Shown: in pieces, positions 45,778 to 56,400 of the stretch | Layout: each line of letters begins with the position of its first letter | Position numbering within the stretch: position 1 is the first letter of the stretch | NCBI GenBank assembly: GCA_965262255.1 | Contig: OZ253505.1 | Location: forward strand, 1 to 64,000 | Direction of reading: 5' to 3' | Origin: JANQQC01 sp965262255 | GTDB taxonomy: Bacteria > Pseudomonadota > Alphaproteobacteria > Caulobacterales > Hyphomonadaceae | DNA length: 64,000 nt | Made by a program: the position numbers and the translations under genes | The notes under the pieces: model-generated | What the model saw: the letters and a program-made list of their open reading frames with translations, nothing else | What the model was told of the DNA's origin: nothing | Database searches by the model: none

Positions 45778-46865
45778 AAATTCAACAAAAAAGTATAACT
45801 GTTAGAGAGGTTATTGACGGTTACAGAGACAAAAAGGAAGAAGGCGTTATTGGCTATGGTGGCCAACTCGACATACGACCGTCATTCCAACGAGAATTCG
45901 TATACGATGGAAAACAAAAACGAGCCGTCATCAACTCGATTCTCAAAGGTTACCCGTTGAACGTTATGTATTGGGTTAAACGAAATGACAAACTAGAGGT
46001 ACTTGACGGACAGCAGCGAACGATTTCAATTTGCAGTTTTATTCAAAGAGATTTTGCTATTCAGGTCAATGGGAAGTACCAGTACTTTCACAATTTGTCT
46101 GAAAACATGCAAAAAAAGATACTCGATTACGAACTAACAGTGTATTTTTGTGAAGGAACCGACGACGAAACCTTGGAGTGGTTTGAAATTGTGAACATAG
46201 CTGGCGAAAAGCTTCGATTGCAGGAACTACGAAACGCGATATATGGCGGACCTTGGGTCGAATCTGCAAAACGATTCTTCAGTCGACCAAAGAGTGCAGC
46301 CGAAGGTGTGGGAGGAATTTTTCTCAGTGGTAGTGCAATTCGTCAAGACTACCTTGAAACAGCAATCGATTGGTACTCAGAGGGAGAAATCATTAGGTTT
46401 ATGGCTAAACATCAGCACGAAACCGATGCCACTGAATTGTGGGACTATTTCAATTCCGTAATAAATTGGGTAAAGTTTGTCTTTCCAAATTACCACAAAA
46501 CGATGAAAGGGATAAATTGGGGTGCTTTGTATAAAGAATATAAGTATAGTTACAAAGTTCCGAAGAACAACGCCAAGGAAGTCTTGCGCCTATTAAAAGA
46601 CGATGACGTATCAAACAAGCGCGGTATCTACGAGTTCATATTATCCGGCAGAGAACATCTCCTTAACATTCGAAAGTTTTCTGATTCGGATAAAGAAACA
46701 CAATACGCAAGTCAAAAAGGTATCTGTCCGTGGTGTAAACAGAAATTTCCGATTGCACAAATGGACGGCGATCACATCAAACCTTGGAGCGAAGGTGGTA
46801 AAACTACCTTAGAAAACCTACAAATGCTTTGCAAGCAATGCAATCGAACAAAAGGAGTGAAATAG
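45774..46865 (+). CDS. DUF262-HNH nuclease, partner of the methylase
   Basis: 363 residues from ATG 45774, which overlaps the methylase stop (ATGA) and follows GGAGAAG; the frame is open further up but inside the methylase. N-terminal DUF262 (GmrSD-N/ParB-like) domain: REFVYDGKQKRAVINSILKG (about 40-59) and VLDGQQRTISI (about 76-86). C-terminal HNH zinc domain: CPWCKQKF (about 315), DGDHIKPWSEGG, MLCKQCNRTKG. Both halves look intact. Linked to a methylase, it is probably the restriction nuclease of the pair. If the methylase is truly off, the nuclease could be lethal unless inactive or differently regulated. Confidence 0.85.
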   Translation: MKIQQKSITVREVIDGYRDKKEEGVIGYGGQLDIRPSFQREFVYDGKQKRAVINSILKGYPLNVMYWVKRNDKLEVLDGQQRTISICSFIQRDFAIQVNGKYQYFHNLSENMQKKILDYELTVYFCEGTDDETLEWFEIVNIAGEKLRLQELRNAIYGGPWVESAKRFFSRPKSAAEGVGGIFLSGSAIRQDYLETAIDWYSEGEIIRFMAKHQHETDATELWDYFNSVINWVKFVFPNYHKTMKGINWGALYKEYKYSYKVPKNNAKEVLRLLKDDDVSNKRGIYEFILSGREHLLNIRKFSDSDKETQYASQKGICPWCKQKFPIAQMDGDHIKPWSEGGKTTLENLQMLCKQCNRTKGVK

Positions 46866-46890
46866 TTTGAAGAAATTATAGATATCTAGT

Positions 46891-48057
46891 CTAAATCGTT
46901 CCTTTCTCCTTCAGTCTTTTAATCTCCTCTGTACTGTAACCAAGTTCACTCGCAATATCTTCACTATCTTGGCCGTAGCTAGGTAGATTTGTCTGCGGGT
47001 TAGCAGGTTCTAGTTGAAACTTAATCGGTGCCCCGACATGACGATATCCGTCAGAATCCTCAAATACCATGTTTCTTTCTGCAGTGTATGGATCATCGAA
47101 TACGTCTTTCAGACTTCGTACCCATGCCCAAGCACAGTCAATGGGTTCTAGAAAATTTTTCCAATAATCTAATGGTTGTTCGTTAATCGTTACTTTCAAG
47201 AATTCGATCAGTTCTTCCTGTTGACCTGGCGGTTTTTTTGCTACTTCAATAAGGTCATTTCTTCCAAACGCTCTTAGCAAGTTTGTTGCAAACTTTAATT
47301 CAGGCCCGCTTAAAGCAATATATCCTCCGTCCAGTGTTTCATAAAGATTAGTCAAAGCAGATCCACCAAAGCTTCGCATTGTTTTTACTGGAGGATGACG
47401 GTTATCGGCGAACGTGGGTCCTAAAACATTTGGAGTCCAAGCTAAAGCCGAATCAAACATCGATATATCAATAAAATCTCCTTGTCCTGTAGCCTCCCGT
47501 CTATATAGCGCCATCGCTATTGCCGAGAGTGCTGTCAGCGATGCCGCAGCATCGGCGAAAGGTATTGACGGCAGCGTTGGCTTATTATCTATAATTCCAC
47601 GGTTGAGGTCAATCAACCCGGCCAAAGCTTGTACACCAGTGTCGTGAGACGGCTTTTGCGACAATGAACTTTGTTGTCCAAATGCTGATATTGAGCAATA
47701 TATTATACGAGGGTTAATTTTGGAAACTGTCTCGTAATCAACTCCGAGCCTTTTCACAACTCCAGGACGAAAAGCTTCAACTATGACATCTGCACGTTTA
47801 GCCAAATTATAGAATAATTCCTTACCTGCCTGGTCTTTAAGGTTCAATTTTAGACTTCTCTTTCCTCTCGCTATATTACGAAACCAAACTGAAATTCCGT
47901 CTTTAGTTTTCTCTCCAATTTCCCGAACTGGCTCTCCAACACCATTGGCAGGCTCAATCATAATCACGTCTGCCCCGTGGTCTGCCATAGTCATCGACAT
48001 ATGCGGTCCGGGCAAAAAAGCCGATAAATCAATTACTGTTACACCAGATAGTTTCAT
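46891..48057 (-). CDS. Class III CoA-transferase (CaiB/BaiF)
   Basis: 388 residues. DLSAFLPGPHMSMTMADHGADVI (read as motif around 9-31), RGKRSLKLNLKDQAGKELF, VIVEAFRPGVVKRLG, YCSISAFGQ, PFADAAASLTALSAIAMALY and GDFIDISMFDSALAW. The catalytic Asp is expected near 'DTGVQALAG' (about 137) and is present. Moves CoA between acyl donors and acceptors. It converges closely (25 bases) on the HNH gene but has no functional link visible; it may belong with the pathways elsewhere in this window. Confidence 0.88.
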   Translation of the reverse strand: MKLSGVTVIDLSAFLPGPHMSMTMADHGADVIMIEPANGVGEPVREIGEKTKDGISVWFRNIARGKRSLKLNLKDQAGKELFYNLAKRADVIVEAFRPGVVKRLGVDYETVSKINPRIIYCSISAFGQQSSLSQKPSHDTGVQALAGLIDLNRGIIDNKPTLPSIPFADAAASLTALSAIAMALYRREATGQGDFIDISMFDSALAWTPNVLGPTFADNRHPPVKTMRSFGGSALTNLYETLDGGYIALSGPELKFATNLLRAFGRNDLIEVAKKPPGQQEELIEFLKVTINEQPLDYWKNFLEPIDCAWAWVRSLKDVFDDPYTAERNMVFEDSDGYRHVGAPIKFQLEPANPQTNLPSYGQDSEDIASELGYSTEEIKRLKEKGTI

Positions 48058-48064
48058 GCTAACC

Positions 48065-48385
48065 CTAACTTTGAGACATCGAAAAGTTCAAGTTTCTACT
48101 CCAAAAACAGATTCCGCTATTGACGAACCGATTTACGTAACTTGTATCGGAGGAACAGCGTTGCGAATCTGAGTAAATTCCAATTGTACCAGAAAAATTA
48201 AAATCATCGGGAAAAGATTGTAGCCGAGCGCACTCTCTCACGCATAAAGTCCGTAGAATTTCTGAACGAAAATGTGACCGCCCACCTCCTCTAGTTCCGC
48301 TTGTTGTAACTGCCTTTGACGGCCTACCAGGAGATAATCGATCTATTCTACAATGATGATCACGTTGCCCATAGTTTAATCTCAC
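48065..48385 (-). pseudogene. C-terminal relic of a cytosine-C5 DNA methylase
   Basis: The minus strand reads RPSKAVTTSGTRGGGRSHFR and then TLCVRECARLQSFPDDFNFS, which match the target-recognition end and motif IX of Dcm/HhaI-type methylases (RECARLQSFPDDF). Motif X (QIGNAVPP) is found in another frame just after, as QIRNAVPP (near 48150-48175), so there is a frameshift and Gly to Arg. The catalytic PCQ half is missing. It abuts IS481 DNA 200 bases upstream. Confidence 0.65.
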
Positions 48386-48534
48386 ATACCTAGTTATGGA
48401 GTCAAGTTTATAAGTCCAACTATCAGAGTTGACCCTGACACGGACTATATGGAACTAAATTAGCGTCTTCACAAAAAGAGGAAGATCGTCCACACTGTAG
48501 GTTGCATTTAACATCTAAAAGCAGGATATCTTTC

Positions 48535-48594
48535 ATGTCTATTGTAACACAAAATGTAGGGGATGAAATAGAAGTCGACGGAAGTTTTTATGAG
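48535..48594 (+). pseudogene. Possible gene start cut off by IS481
   Basis: ATG 48535 with AGGA about 9 bases upstream, reading MSIVTQNVGDEIEVDGSFYE, then directly into the IS481 end at 48594. No continuation is recognisable after the element (50709). Too short to identify; it may be chance. Confidence 0.25.
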
Positions 48595-48678
48595 TATAGT
48601 CCTGCCAACAGGCTTTCAGGATTTTTGATGAATCTTTCTGGTTCCTCTTGCCAAAATTTGTTAATATAGTCGAAGATA

Positions 48679-49723
48679 GAGCAGTTCCGGAACAAGTAAG
48701 GATTTTTGCTATACTTTAGTTTTTGTCCATTCAAGGAGAAGACAATGGCAAAACCAATACCTGAAAAAATCCGTATTGCAGTGGTCAAATACGTTAAATC
48801 AGGCCATTCGCAGAAGGAAGCGGCTGAGAAATTTGAGGTTTCTCCTTCATTTGTATCGGCGATGGTGAAGCAATTCGACGAATCAGTCGATTTGAAGCCG
48901 AAGCCAATGGGCGGTGATCGTCGGTCTAAGAGAACGAAGAAACACGAGAAAGATATCCTAGGAGTTTTAAAAAAGCATTCCACGGCTACTTTACAAGAGA
49001 TTAGTGAGCGGGTGTACGAGAAGACTAAGGAACGTTTTTCTATATCAACTCTTTATGACTTCTTTAGAAAACGAAAGATTACCCGGAAAAAGATAACAGG
49101 ACATGCGGCGGAGCAAAAGAGACGTGATGTTAGAATAGCGCGAATCATCTGGAAGAAAATCGCCTGTAGAACAATAGACATCAAACGCTTCATCTGGTGC
49201 GATGAGACGGGGGCTTCCACTGATATGATCCGTCTTTATGGACGATGTCTAAGTAACGAGAGATTACAGGTAGCAGTTCCGAAGAGTCACTGGAAGTCAC
49301 TCACGTTGACTGCTGCAGTTACAACAAAAGGAATGCGAGCTGCTGAGGTCTACGATGGGCCAATGACAACTGAACGGTTTTATGAATGGGTCGTAAAACG
49401 ACTATCAAAAATTATAAAGCCAAATTCAATTGTCGTAATGGACAATCTTAGAGCGCACAAAAATCCGAAAATAAGAAACTTTATAGAATCTCTTGGTGCT
49501 CAACTATGGTTTCTACCACCTTACAGTCCAGATCTAAATCCGATCGAAAAACTGTTTTCCAAGTCAAAAGCCCATCTAAGAGAAAAAGCTGAACGAAGTG
49601 TCGAGCGATTAACCAAAATTTTAAAACAACTGCCGAAATTATTCACACCTAAAGAGTGTATTAATTATATTCGTTCCTGCGGGTACAAAATGTAATTTAT
49701 CCTTACTTGTTCCGGAACTGCTC
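48679..49723 (+). mobile_element. IS630-family element, apparently intact
   Basis: 1045 bases bounded by perfect 25-bp inverted repeats (48679-48703 and 49699-49723; each starts GAGCAGTTCCGGAACAAG). The repeat contains the palindrome TTCCGGAA. The element is flanked by TA on both sides (48677-48678, 49724-49725), the target duplication expected of IS630/Tc1-mariner elements. It sits inside the IS481 transposase; the second IS481 copy (60550-60562) shows the uninterrupted site, with TTAACTATCTTCGAC. Confidence 0.93.
48745..49695 (+). CDS. IS630-family transposase
   Basis: 316 residues from ATG 48745, with AGGAGAAG upstream. N-terminal helix-turn-helix (HSQKEAAEKFEVSPSFVSAM, about 20-39), a second winged-helix region (ATLQEISERVYEKTKERFSI) and the DDE domain: WCDETGAS (Asp, about 153), VVMDNLRAHK (Asp, about 231) and SPDLNPIEKLFSK (Glu, about 273). 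The catalytic triad and length are complete, so the enzyme could be active. Confidence 0.92.
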   Translation: MAKPIPEKIRIAVVKYVKSGHSQKEAAEKFEVSPSFVSAMVKQFDESVDLKPKPMGGDRRSKRTKKHEKDILGVLKKHSTATLQEISERVYEKTKERFSISTLYDFFRKRKITRKKITGHAAEQKRRDVRIARIIWKKIACRTIDIKRFIWCDETGASTDMIRLYGRCLSNERLQVAVPKSHWKSLTLTAAVTTKGMRAAEVYDGPMTTERFYEWVVKRLSKIIKPNSIVVMDNLRAHKNPKIRNFIESLGAQLWFLPPYSPDLNPIEKLFSKSKAHLREKAERSVERLTKILKQLPKLFTPKECINYIRSCGYKM

Positions 49724-50708
49724 TAGTTAAACCTTTGTGAGCCTTTAACCTTTTAGCAAAATTATAGGCATCTATAAAACTCTGGATGAGTTCTTTCAGT
49801 TTGTCATGTGTCTCGTAGTGATACTTTTTCACAGTAGCTTCTTTAATGGTTCTATTCATTCGTTCCACTTGTCCGTTCGTCCAGGGATGATAGGGAAGTG
49901 TCAACTTATGTTCGATATTATTCTCTGAACAAACAGCGTCAAATGCGTTGCATTTGACATCCTTATTGATTTTAAGATCGGGTGATTCGTTTTCTTTCAC
50001 CGAGACTTTAGGATTTCTCGAATTAGTGAACTGACTGCCGTTGTCAGTCAAGATCGTATAGATAGTGTAAGGCACTTTTTCAACCAAGGTCTCGAGAAAC
50101 TGAACGGCGACTTCTCGTGTCGATTTGTCGAGCAGTTCAACGTAGGCGTATTTCGATGTGCGGTCGATGGCTACGAACTTATAGAGCCGACCTTCTTCGG
50201 TGTTGACATGGCTATGTCGACGTGGAGGTAACCGATCGGATACTCTTTGAACTTCTTCGTCTCGGAAGTTTTATTTTCTTCTTTTGGAAGTGTTGATATC
50301 CCGTATTTCTGAAATAACCAATGGAGATTCGATCGCTATAAATGGGGAATTGAGTCTTGCAGAAAATACAAACAGTCATCCAACGACAACCGAGTTGTCG
50401 TCCGGAAATAAACACAAGCGGCTTCCTCTACTTTACTCAAACTCTTTGGCCTCGGGTCTTGTGGACCCGACCGTCGGTCTTCGACCGACTCACGCTCGCG
50501 CCATTTCAGAACTGTTGGCAAGCTTAATCCGTGGCGCCTCGATAAGGCGCGACTTGAGACTTCTTTGGGAGCCTCTTGGATCTCTTTTCTGATCGCATGG
50601 GTAGTGACTGCGTTGGGGTGTAATACCTGTTCCATAACTGTTTCCTAAAGATAGAATTGCTGTATAATGGAAGTATATCATCCTGAAAAACTGTTTGCCG
50701 GACTATAC

Positions 50709-51301
50709 AATTAGGTCACTAATCGATAGCTGAAGTCTTGCGCAAAATTCGAGGGAATTGACCAAATTCTGCTCTAGTTAGACGATTAATCGACTCGCTC
50801 CTATCCAAACCAGACCGAATCACCACTATTGCACCGAATTCACAAACTATCAAGCGCTTTTTGCAAGTTTTTGATGAAATATGTGGGTTAAATAGCGATG
50901 GTTATTTTTCTAACCGTCACCGATGGACTTGCTGAATTCGTTATAGAAGATGTCGCCGATGGAACTGCAGGAGTTTGCTTTTTCTGGGAAAGTGAGGGGG
51001 AAATGAGTTTTACTTGGCGATGTAGCTGGAATCTGAGATGGAGTCAATTGAGGAAGGATCGTCGATGGAGTCTGATGAGGTACGACAATTAATGAACAGT
51101 GAGACGCAGTGTTGACCGTGTGCGGACTAGTGGTAAAATGATCACTTTGATCATTTCCACACCCCACAGAAAAAAGCAAAGCCATGCCAATCATTGTCAA
51201 CGAGGCGGTATTTACGGATAATTCTACTTTGTAAGGCTCATTTAACTCCGAGCTAGAAAAAACAGTTACCCAACTGTGTCTCGCATTTATTCGTTCACAT
51301 T
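50709..51301. other. Intergenic interval with a lipoprotein-gene fragment
   Basis: About 600 bases between the IS481 end and the S41-like gene. The only coding signal seen is the N-terminal fragment at 50910-51200. No continuation of any interrupted gene was recognised next to the IS end. Confidence 0.4.
50910..51200 (-). pseudogene. Truncated paralogue of the S41-like lipoprotein N-terminus
   Basis: 96 residues starting MTMIGMALLFSVGCGNDQSD, then a Ser/Thr/Pro-rich stretch (PSTILPQLTPSQIPATSPSK). The neighbour at 53212 begins similarly (TTLLLLFGCGSEQYD followed by a Ser/Pro linker). Upstream codons in the same frame also match (YKVELSVNTAS against YKFKLYRTFPT) but no start remains there. 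So it looks like the signal and linker of a duplicated gene whose catalytic part is gone. Two fragments of this size could also be unrelated small lipoproteins. Confidence 0.4.
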
Positions 51302-53212
51302 CTAAGGAACTTCAGGACATGTACCATCCTTGCGATACTTTAACGCTGCCGCCAACATTGCTTCTTGTTCATCGCCCAAATCTTGTGAGAAATCGTCTTG
51401 TACAAAGCAACCAGGATTTTCCACGCCGTATTCACTTTTAGTATTCTTGGGTTTGAAACCTTTAATGTAATCCCCTTCTCGCTTGTCATTTAGAAATCGT
51501 GTGGCAAGAATACCATAACTTATGCCGCAATTGTCTCTATAGTATGGTAAGTAAGGCGATCCACAAGTCTGTTCACCTATTTGAATTACCTCCACATCAA
51601 TACCTATTAAAGCATTAATTATTAGTTCTCCAATATGGCAGGTTTTCTGAGATGTTAGAAGATAAACTTTATTCAAGTCTAAAGTCTTTAAGTCAAAATC
51701 ATAAAATCTTGTGCCACAACTCTGAACATAAGGAAGGTTTCCAGGACAGGAAGGATCAATCGTCATCATCGATTCATCACAGAACTCTTTTTGTTGAGAT
51801 TCTTTAGTCGTTACTCTACATTCTGAAATGAATGGAGTTTCGAGTTCTTCTAACTTTGAATAAAGACCAACGCTTTTTTGATCTACGTACCTAAATTTCT
51901 TTCCCTCCGTATTTTCTTTGCCAAGTATCGCATACAGTAGCATTGGTTCTGCTTTGCTATAATACCAAATATCTTCGCGTCGACTATAATACCTAATATC
52001 TATTACCACGTCATTAACTTTATTGTCCTTAAACTCTTTAATAGACTCATAAATCCGATCGAACCGACGTACACTATTCCCAATATTAATATATCCAACT
52101 GGGCCACTATTAGTTTCAATTATCACTGAAAACTCAGTAATACTTTTTTGACTAGAGGTTGGATTAAGGAAAACTGTTTTTAGTTGTTTTGAGTCCCTGT
52201 CAATTAATTCGAATTTTGTAACTGCACTTCTACTATCCGGATTTAATCCACTTTCTATTTTTTCGACTGAATCGTTACTAATGTCCGAAACAAACTCTAT
52301 ATCATTAATTTTTATTAACTTGTCTCCGCGCTTCACTTTCGGCTCTCCGTTTAACAGCTCTAAACCCGGCGAATCAAAGTTAACGAACTTAACTAAAAAC
52401 TCTCTCGGCGGGTTCTCTGAACGCTTGTCCCATGTGATTCCAAACGAGTAAGTTTTTTTTCTTGCATAATAATTCTTCCAGTATTCAGTCCAGTCTGTTT
52501 CTTTAGAATACTCAAACATGTCATGCCTAGGTAATCCGTCCTCTCGTTTTACTTTTGAACGAAGTTGCTGGAAGTAGCTATCCTTATCAGTCATATTTTT
52601 ATAATGACTGTCGAAATCTGAGAAGGGCTTAACAAACTCTCTAGGATCTAAATCTATGACTTCTTCACGAAACACATAATGACTCCGTATCAACTCTCGA
52701 ACTTGAAAAAGTTCGTCTAACATTGTTCCATAGGTTAGATATGTTGAATTTGGATTCTTGTCCTCTTCTGGAAATATACACCGATCAAAGTAATAGGGAT
52801 AGCCGTATCCGTCTTGATCCTTTTTCCAATTATATGCATAAGCGGGGAGTTTCCTCCACTCTAAGTTAAATGGTGAAAGTGATTTTTTTGTTGAAGTCGG
52901 TTGCGTTACGGTAGTTGGTATTGGCGATGGTGTTGAAATTGAAGGCTGTATAGGAATTTGAGGTGGAGATGAAGGTGAAGGTTGATTCGAAGGATGATTC
53001 GAAGGATGATTCGAAGGTTGCGAAGATTGAGTATTCTGTGAAGGCTCTGGGGGGTCAACTTTAGATGAACTGTGAGAAGCAGACTTACTCTCAAACTGAC
53101 TATCGGTCAACTGATCGTATTGCTCGCTTCCACATCCAAACAATAAAAGCAACGTAGTACTTAACGCTACCAACGTTGGGAAGGTTCGGTATAATTTGAA
53201 TTTGTACAGCAT
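51302..53212 (-). CDS. S41-like lipoprotein without catalytic Ser and Lys (pseudo-peptidase)
   Basis: 636 residues. Lipoprotein signal (TTLLLLFGC, Cys about 27), then a Ser/Pro/Asn linker with 4-residue repeats (SNHPSNHPSNQPS), a PDZ-like segment (about 275-330: NGEPKVKRGDKLIKINDIEF) and an S41 fold (about 370-620: GPVGYINIGNSVRRFDRIYE, DVVIDIRYYS, VYLLTSQKTCHIGELI, VIQIGEQTCGSPYLPYYRDN). In active relatives the core reads TCSASE and CGKPYG; here it is TCHIGE and CGSPYL, so catalytic Ser and Lys are gone. It may bind peptides without cutting. It lies 190 bases downstream of the RHS-type gene. Confidence 0.72.
   Translation of the reverse strand: MLYKFKLYRTFPTLVALSTTLLLLFGCGSEQYDQLTDSQFESKSASHSSSKVDPPEPSQNTQSSQPSNHPSNHPSNQPSPSSPPQIPIQPSISTPSPIPTTVTQPTSTKKSLSPFNLEWRKLPAYAYNWKKDQDGYGYPYYFDRCIFPEEDKNPNSTYLTYGTMLDELFQVRELIRSHYVFREEVIDLDPREFVKPFSDFDSHYKNMTDKDSYFQQLRSKVKREDGLPRHDMFEYSKETDWTEYWKNYYARKKTYSFGITWDKRSENPPREFLVKFVNFDSPGLELLNGEPKVKRGDKLIKINDIEFVSDISNDSVEKIESGLNPDSRSAVTKFELIDRDSKQLKTVFLNPTSSQKSITEFSVIIETNSGPVGYINIGNSVRRFDRIYESIKEFKDNKVNDVVIDIRYYSRREDIWYYSKAEPMLLYAILGKENTEGKKFRYVDQKSVGLYSKLEELETPFISECRVTTKESQQKEFCDESMMTIDPSCPGNLPYVQSCGTRFYDFDLKTLDLNKVYLLTSQKTCHIGELIINALIGIDVEVIQIGEQTCGSPYLPYYRDNCGISYGILATRFLNDKREGDYIKGFKPKNTKSEYGVENPGCFVQDDFSQDLGDEQEAMLAAALKYRKDGTCPEVP
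52984..53019 (-). repeat. Three 12-bp tandem repeats coding for Ser-Asn-x-Pro
   Basis: GATTCGAAGGAT at 52984-52995 and 52996-53007, then GATTCGAAGGTT at 53008-53019 (plus-strand reading). On the minus strand they encode the SNHPSNHPSNQP run in the linker of the S41-like lipoprotein. A repeat of whole codons can vary in number without a frameshift. Confidence 0.85.
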
Positions 53213-53403
53213 TCTTAAATTCCTTGTAGAGGTCGTCTAATCAGTCACCAAAATTCTCAATAAATATTGAAACAGTACTGTAATATCAGATACTGAGGCG
53301 AAAAGCGAGTTTCCTGTCAACCGAGTTAAACTTTCTGTCAACACTTGTTTTATACTCATGTTACGACTCACCGAAACTTATATACCTAGAGTTTCACAGA
53401 TCA

Positions 53404-56400
53404 TCACCATAACTTCGAATGATAGACCTCTATTGTCCTTTTATCGTTACTTTTTTCAAAGTGTGCTGGATCAAGATAGTTTCCTATTGTTGCGGTGTTT
53501 TCTGAAACATTAAGGTACAAATTTACAGGATTGTTGTTCGCAAAAACAAGTTTATTCAAACTTATACTTCTCGGATCTATGTCTTTAAAGTCTTTCGAAA
53601 AAGGTGTAAAATAGCGCCCAAGTAAAGAATCATAGTATCTATTTGACTGTAGAAAAAATAGCGCAGATCCTTTGTCTCGTGTAGAATTATGAAAAACATG
53701 TACTTTCTTATTCTGGTACTCTGTAAGGAAACTACTATTTATAACAGAGGCGCTTTCATCTAGATAGGGGTTAAATGGGTATGGATAAGGTACTTTATTC
53801 TTAGGTTTCTTAGGTAAAGTTTCTTGTTCTGGTGTCGAGGGCTGCGTTGGCAATTTTTTGGAAGTTGATGGAGAAGGAGTCGAACTTGCATTGCATTCTT
53901 TCAGATTAGCTACAAACTCACCTATATTTTTCCCGAAAGGACTAAGTGACGCAATATCCCGAACTGACTTATCTGTATTGAGAGTAAATTTATTGTTATT
54001 TGTACCATTGTGTATCACCCATCGTGGACAGTCTTCGATAAACAACGTTATGAAGTTTCCGAAATTGATATATTCCTTATCGCCTAGCTTTTCCGGCAAA
54101 AATGTGTTATTGACGAGAGGGGTCGGTTCAATAACCGACTGGAAGATAAACTCTCCTCCTAGCATTTTCATTTGATACTCCTTTATTGTATTACGTCTAA
54201 TTTCTGCTGAGCGATCGTCCGGTGCTGTACTGTAAGCATAATCTTTCGTAATGAGAACTCTATCACCATTTCCGTCGTAACTCTTTTGGTGAATGTACAC
54301 GTCAGTACCGGAGACAGATTGCTTAGACGTAATTATATTATTAGCATCATCGTAGGAGAAACTTTTATTTCCATAAGTTTCAATTCTGTTATAATCATCG
54401 CGGGATATGACTTGATCTGAATCGCCAGTTAGCATAGTCTTTTGGTATTCCCTGTCTAGAATCTTTGTTACAAGATTTGTGGACGTTTCGTATTGATTAG
54501 TTTTTACGACTGATCTATTTGGTTCGTTAGGAAAAGTTTCAGTCTGCGAGAGCAGATTCTCAAATAGATCATATGCGTATGCCAAGTTTTTGCCGTCTCC
54601 TACCACGGATTTCAATTGATTCATATTGTCAAATGTGAACGTACGGTCTCCTACTTTTTTATTGGTGTTTCGATTATCTTTTACTGTTGTGACCCTTTCT
54701 GCCTTATCGTAAGAATTGGAAAATGACATGATGATTTTATTGTTTACATCTACTAATTTAGTTGCGCTAATCAAAAGTCTATTGTTTAACTCATTAGTAA
54801 ACGTCATCGTTTCGCTGTTTTTAGATTGCATTGTATTGTGTAGCAATGCAATTTTTAGTATACCGTTTACATGGTATTTAGCTTTGGAGATATATTTCGT
54901 GCTTCCAACGGAAAAACCTGTTGGTTGATTAAATGCATTGACTGTGAATGAAAAAACTTTCCCGCTTGGTGAAGTGTAAGAAGTTAGCCCACCAGTGCTG
55001 TTGAATCTGAATGTTCCTTTGAATGTTTTTGTTGTTTTCTTATTGTTTTTGTCCGTTTCAACTATTATCAAAGTCTCTGACGTACGTTTCCCCATTTTGT
55101 TATAAGTATACTTTAATGTTACATTTCCTCTGACGATCTGAATTACCTTTCCTTCAAGGTCGTATGTAAGGTTTATATCAGGAGTACCATCACTTGGATA
55201 GTCTATTTTCGTAATTTGCTCAAAAGCATTATAGTAATATAACGTTCCTGTTCTCATACCGACGTCCGGCACCTGTTCTCCAGGCCCGAGTGGTCTACAT
55301 TCGTTTCCGATGAGTACTTCATTCCACTTGCATTCGGGGGTTGTTGGAGTAGTAGAGGGAGTCGTGGTTGGAGTTGTAGGAGGCGTAGGTGTAGTTGGTG
55401 TGGGCGTAGGAGTTGGTGTAGGAGTTGGTGTAGTCGTAGGAGTTGTGGTTGGTGTGGTAACAGGCGTCGTAGTATTCCCAGTCCGATACACTTCTGTACA
55501 TGTCGTTACTGTCCTATAAACAAACTGAGGTCGCGACGGAGTGCCAACATTCTCACAAATTGTCCTAGTACTGCAAACTTTCGTCGGCACAAGACTGGTA
55601 ATCGATACACTTACTGGTGTTTTACACTGGTAGTTGTCACTGACTCCCACCTCTACTCTGCTCACTTTCCCGATAGAATTATACTCCCGTGCAACGGCTT
55701 CACTTTCCGGGAATTTCAAAAAACATAATTGGTTTCGAGAATTATACTTAAAAGTCTGCGTATAGGTTTTTCCACCACCGACATCGCGAATCTGTATAAG
55801 ATTTTGCCATTTGTCATAAGTCTTGTAAGTCTTACGGCCATTAGCTTCATCTACACGTATCGGTTTTCCATCATCCGGAGATCCGTATCCTGACCTATGT
55901 ACGGTTGTTACGTTACCACTTGCGTCTGTATGCTGAACTCGATTTCTATTGAGGTAGCTTGTTTTCTCAGTCTTATGTGGGGCAACATTCTCTCGTTCTT
56001 GCGTTCTTCTTCCCAAAACATCATAAGTTATATCAGTTCCATAGATCGCAGATGAACTAGACGAGGGAAAAGACTTGAATTTCTCGCGTCCTAACTTGTC
56101 ATACTCAAAACGTTCAAAAATGGAAACCCTAGCTGTAACGTCGCGAGTTTCAATCAACAAGGGTTTACCGTAACCATTGTATGTGGTTTTAACGATTTTC
56201 TTTTGGGAACCACTACCTGTAGTTTCTGTTCTGATTAATCCTGTAGTAGTTGTGGGGAGGGTGTACGTAATGGACGTATCAGCGAACCCGGCCGGTAAGT
56301 CAATTTTGGTCTTCAGCCCTAAAGAGTTGAATGTTGTCTTTTCTATAAATCCCAGTGGGCTAGTTTTCTGTATAACTTTCCCACTACCATTAACGATCAG

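Larger units (their letters stand above)
48594..50708 (-). mobile_element. IS481-family element, transposase broken, interrupted by IS630
   Basis: Ends are imperfect inverted repeats: GTATAGTCCTGCCAACAG from 48594 and GTATAGTCCGGCAAACAG read inward from 50708, followed by matching TTTCAGGAT. Removing the IS630 insert (48679-49723 plus one TA) leaves about 1.07 kb, right for IS481. Transposase on the minus strand: start near 50635 (EQVLHPNAVTTHAIRKEI, helix-turn-helix), stop in PHL*RSN near 50336, a frame break near 50215, DDE core TDNGSQFT and HPWTNGQVERMN (49665-50087), and the end FDYINKFWQEEPERFIKNPE beyond the IS630 insert (48594-48676). Not functional. Confidence 0.85.

Noticed and set aside
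48588..48983. Minus-strand frame spanning the IS481/IS630 boundary as a gene
   Set aside because: It is a chimera of IS630 antisense sequence and the last codons of the IS481 transposase.
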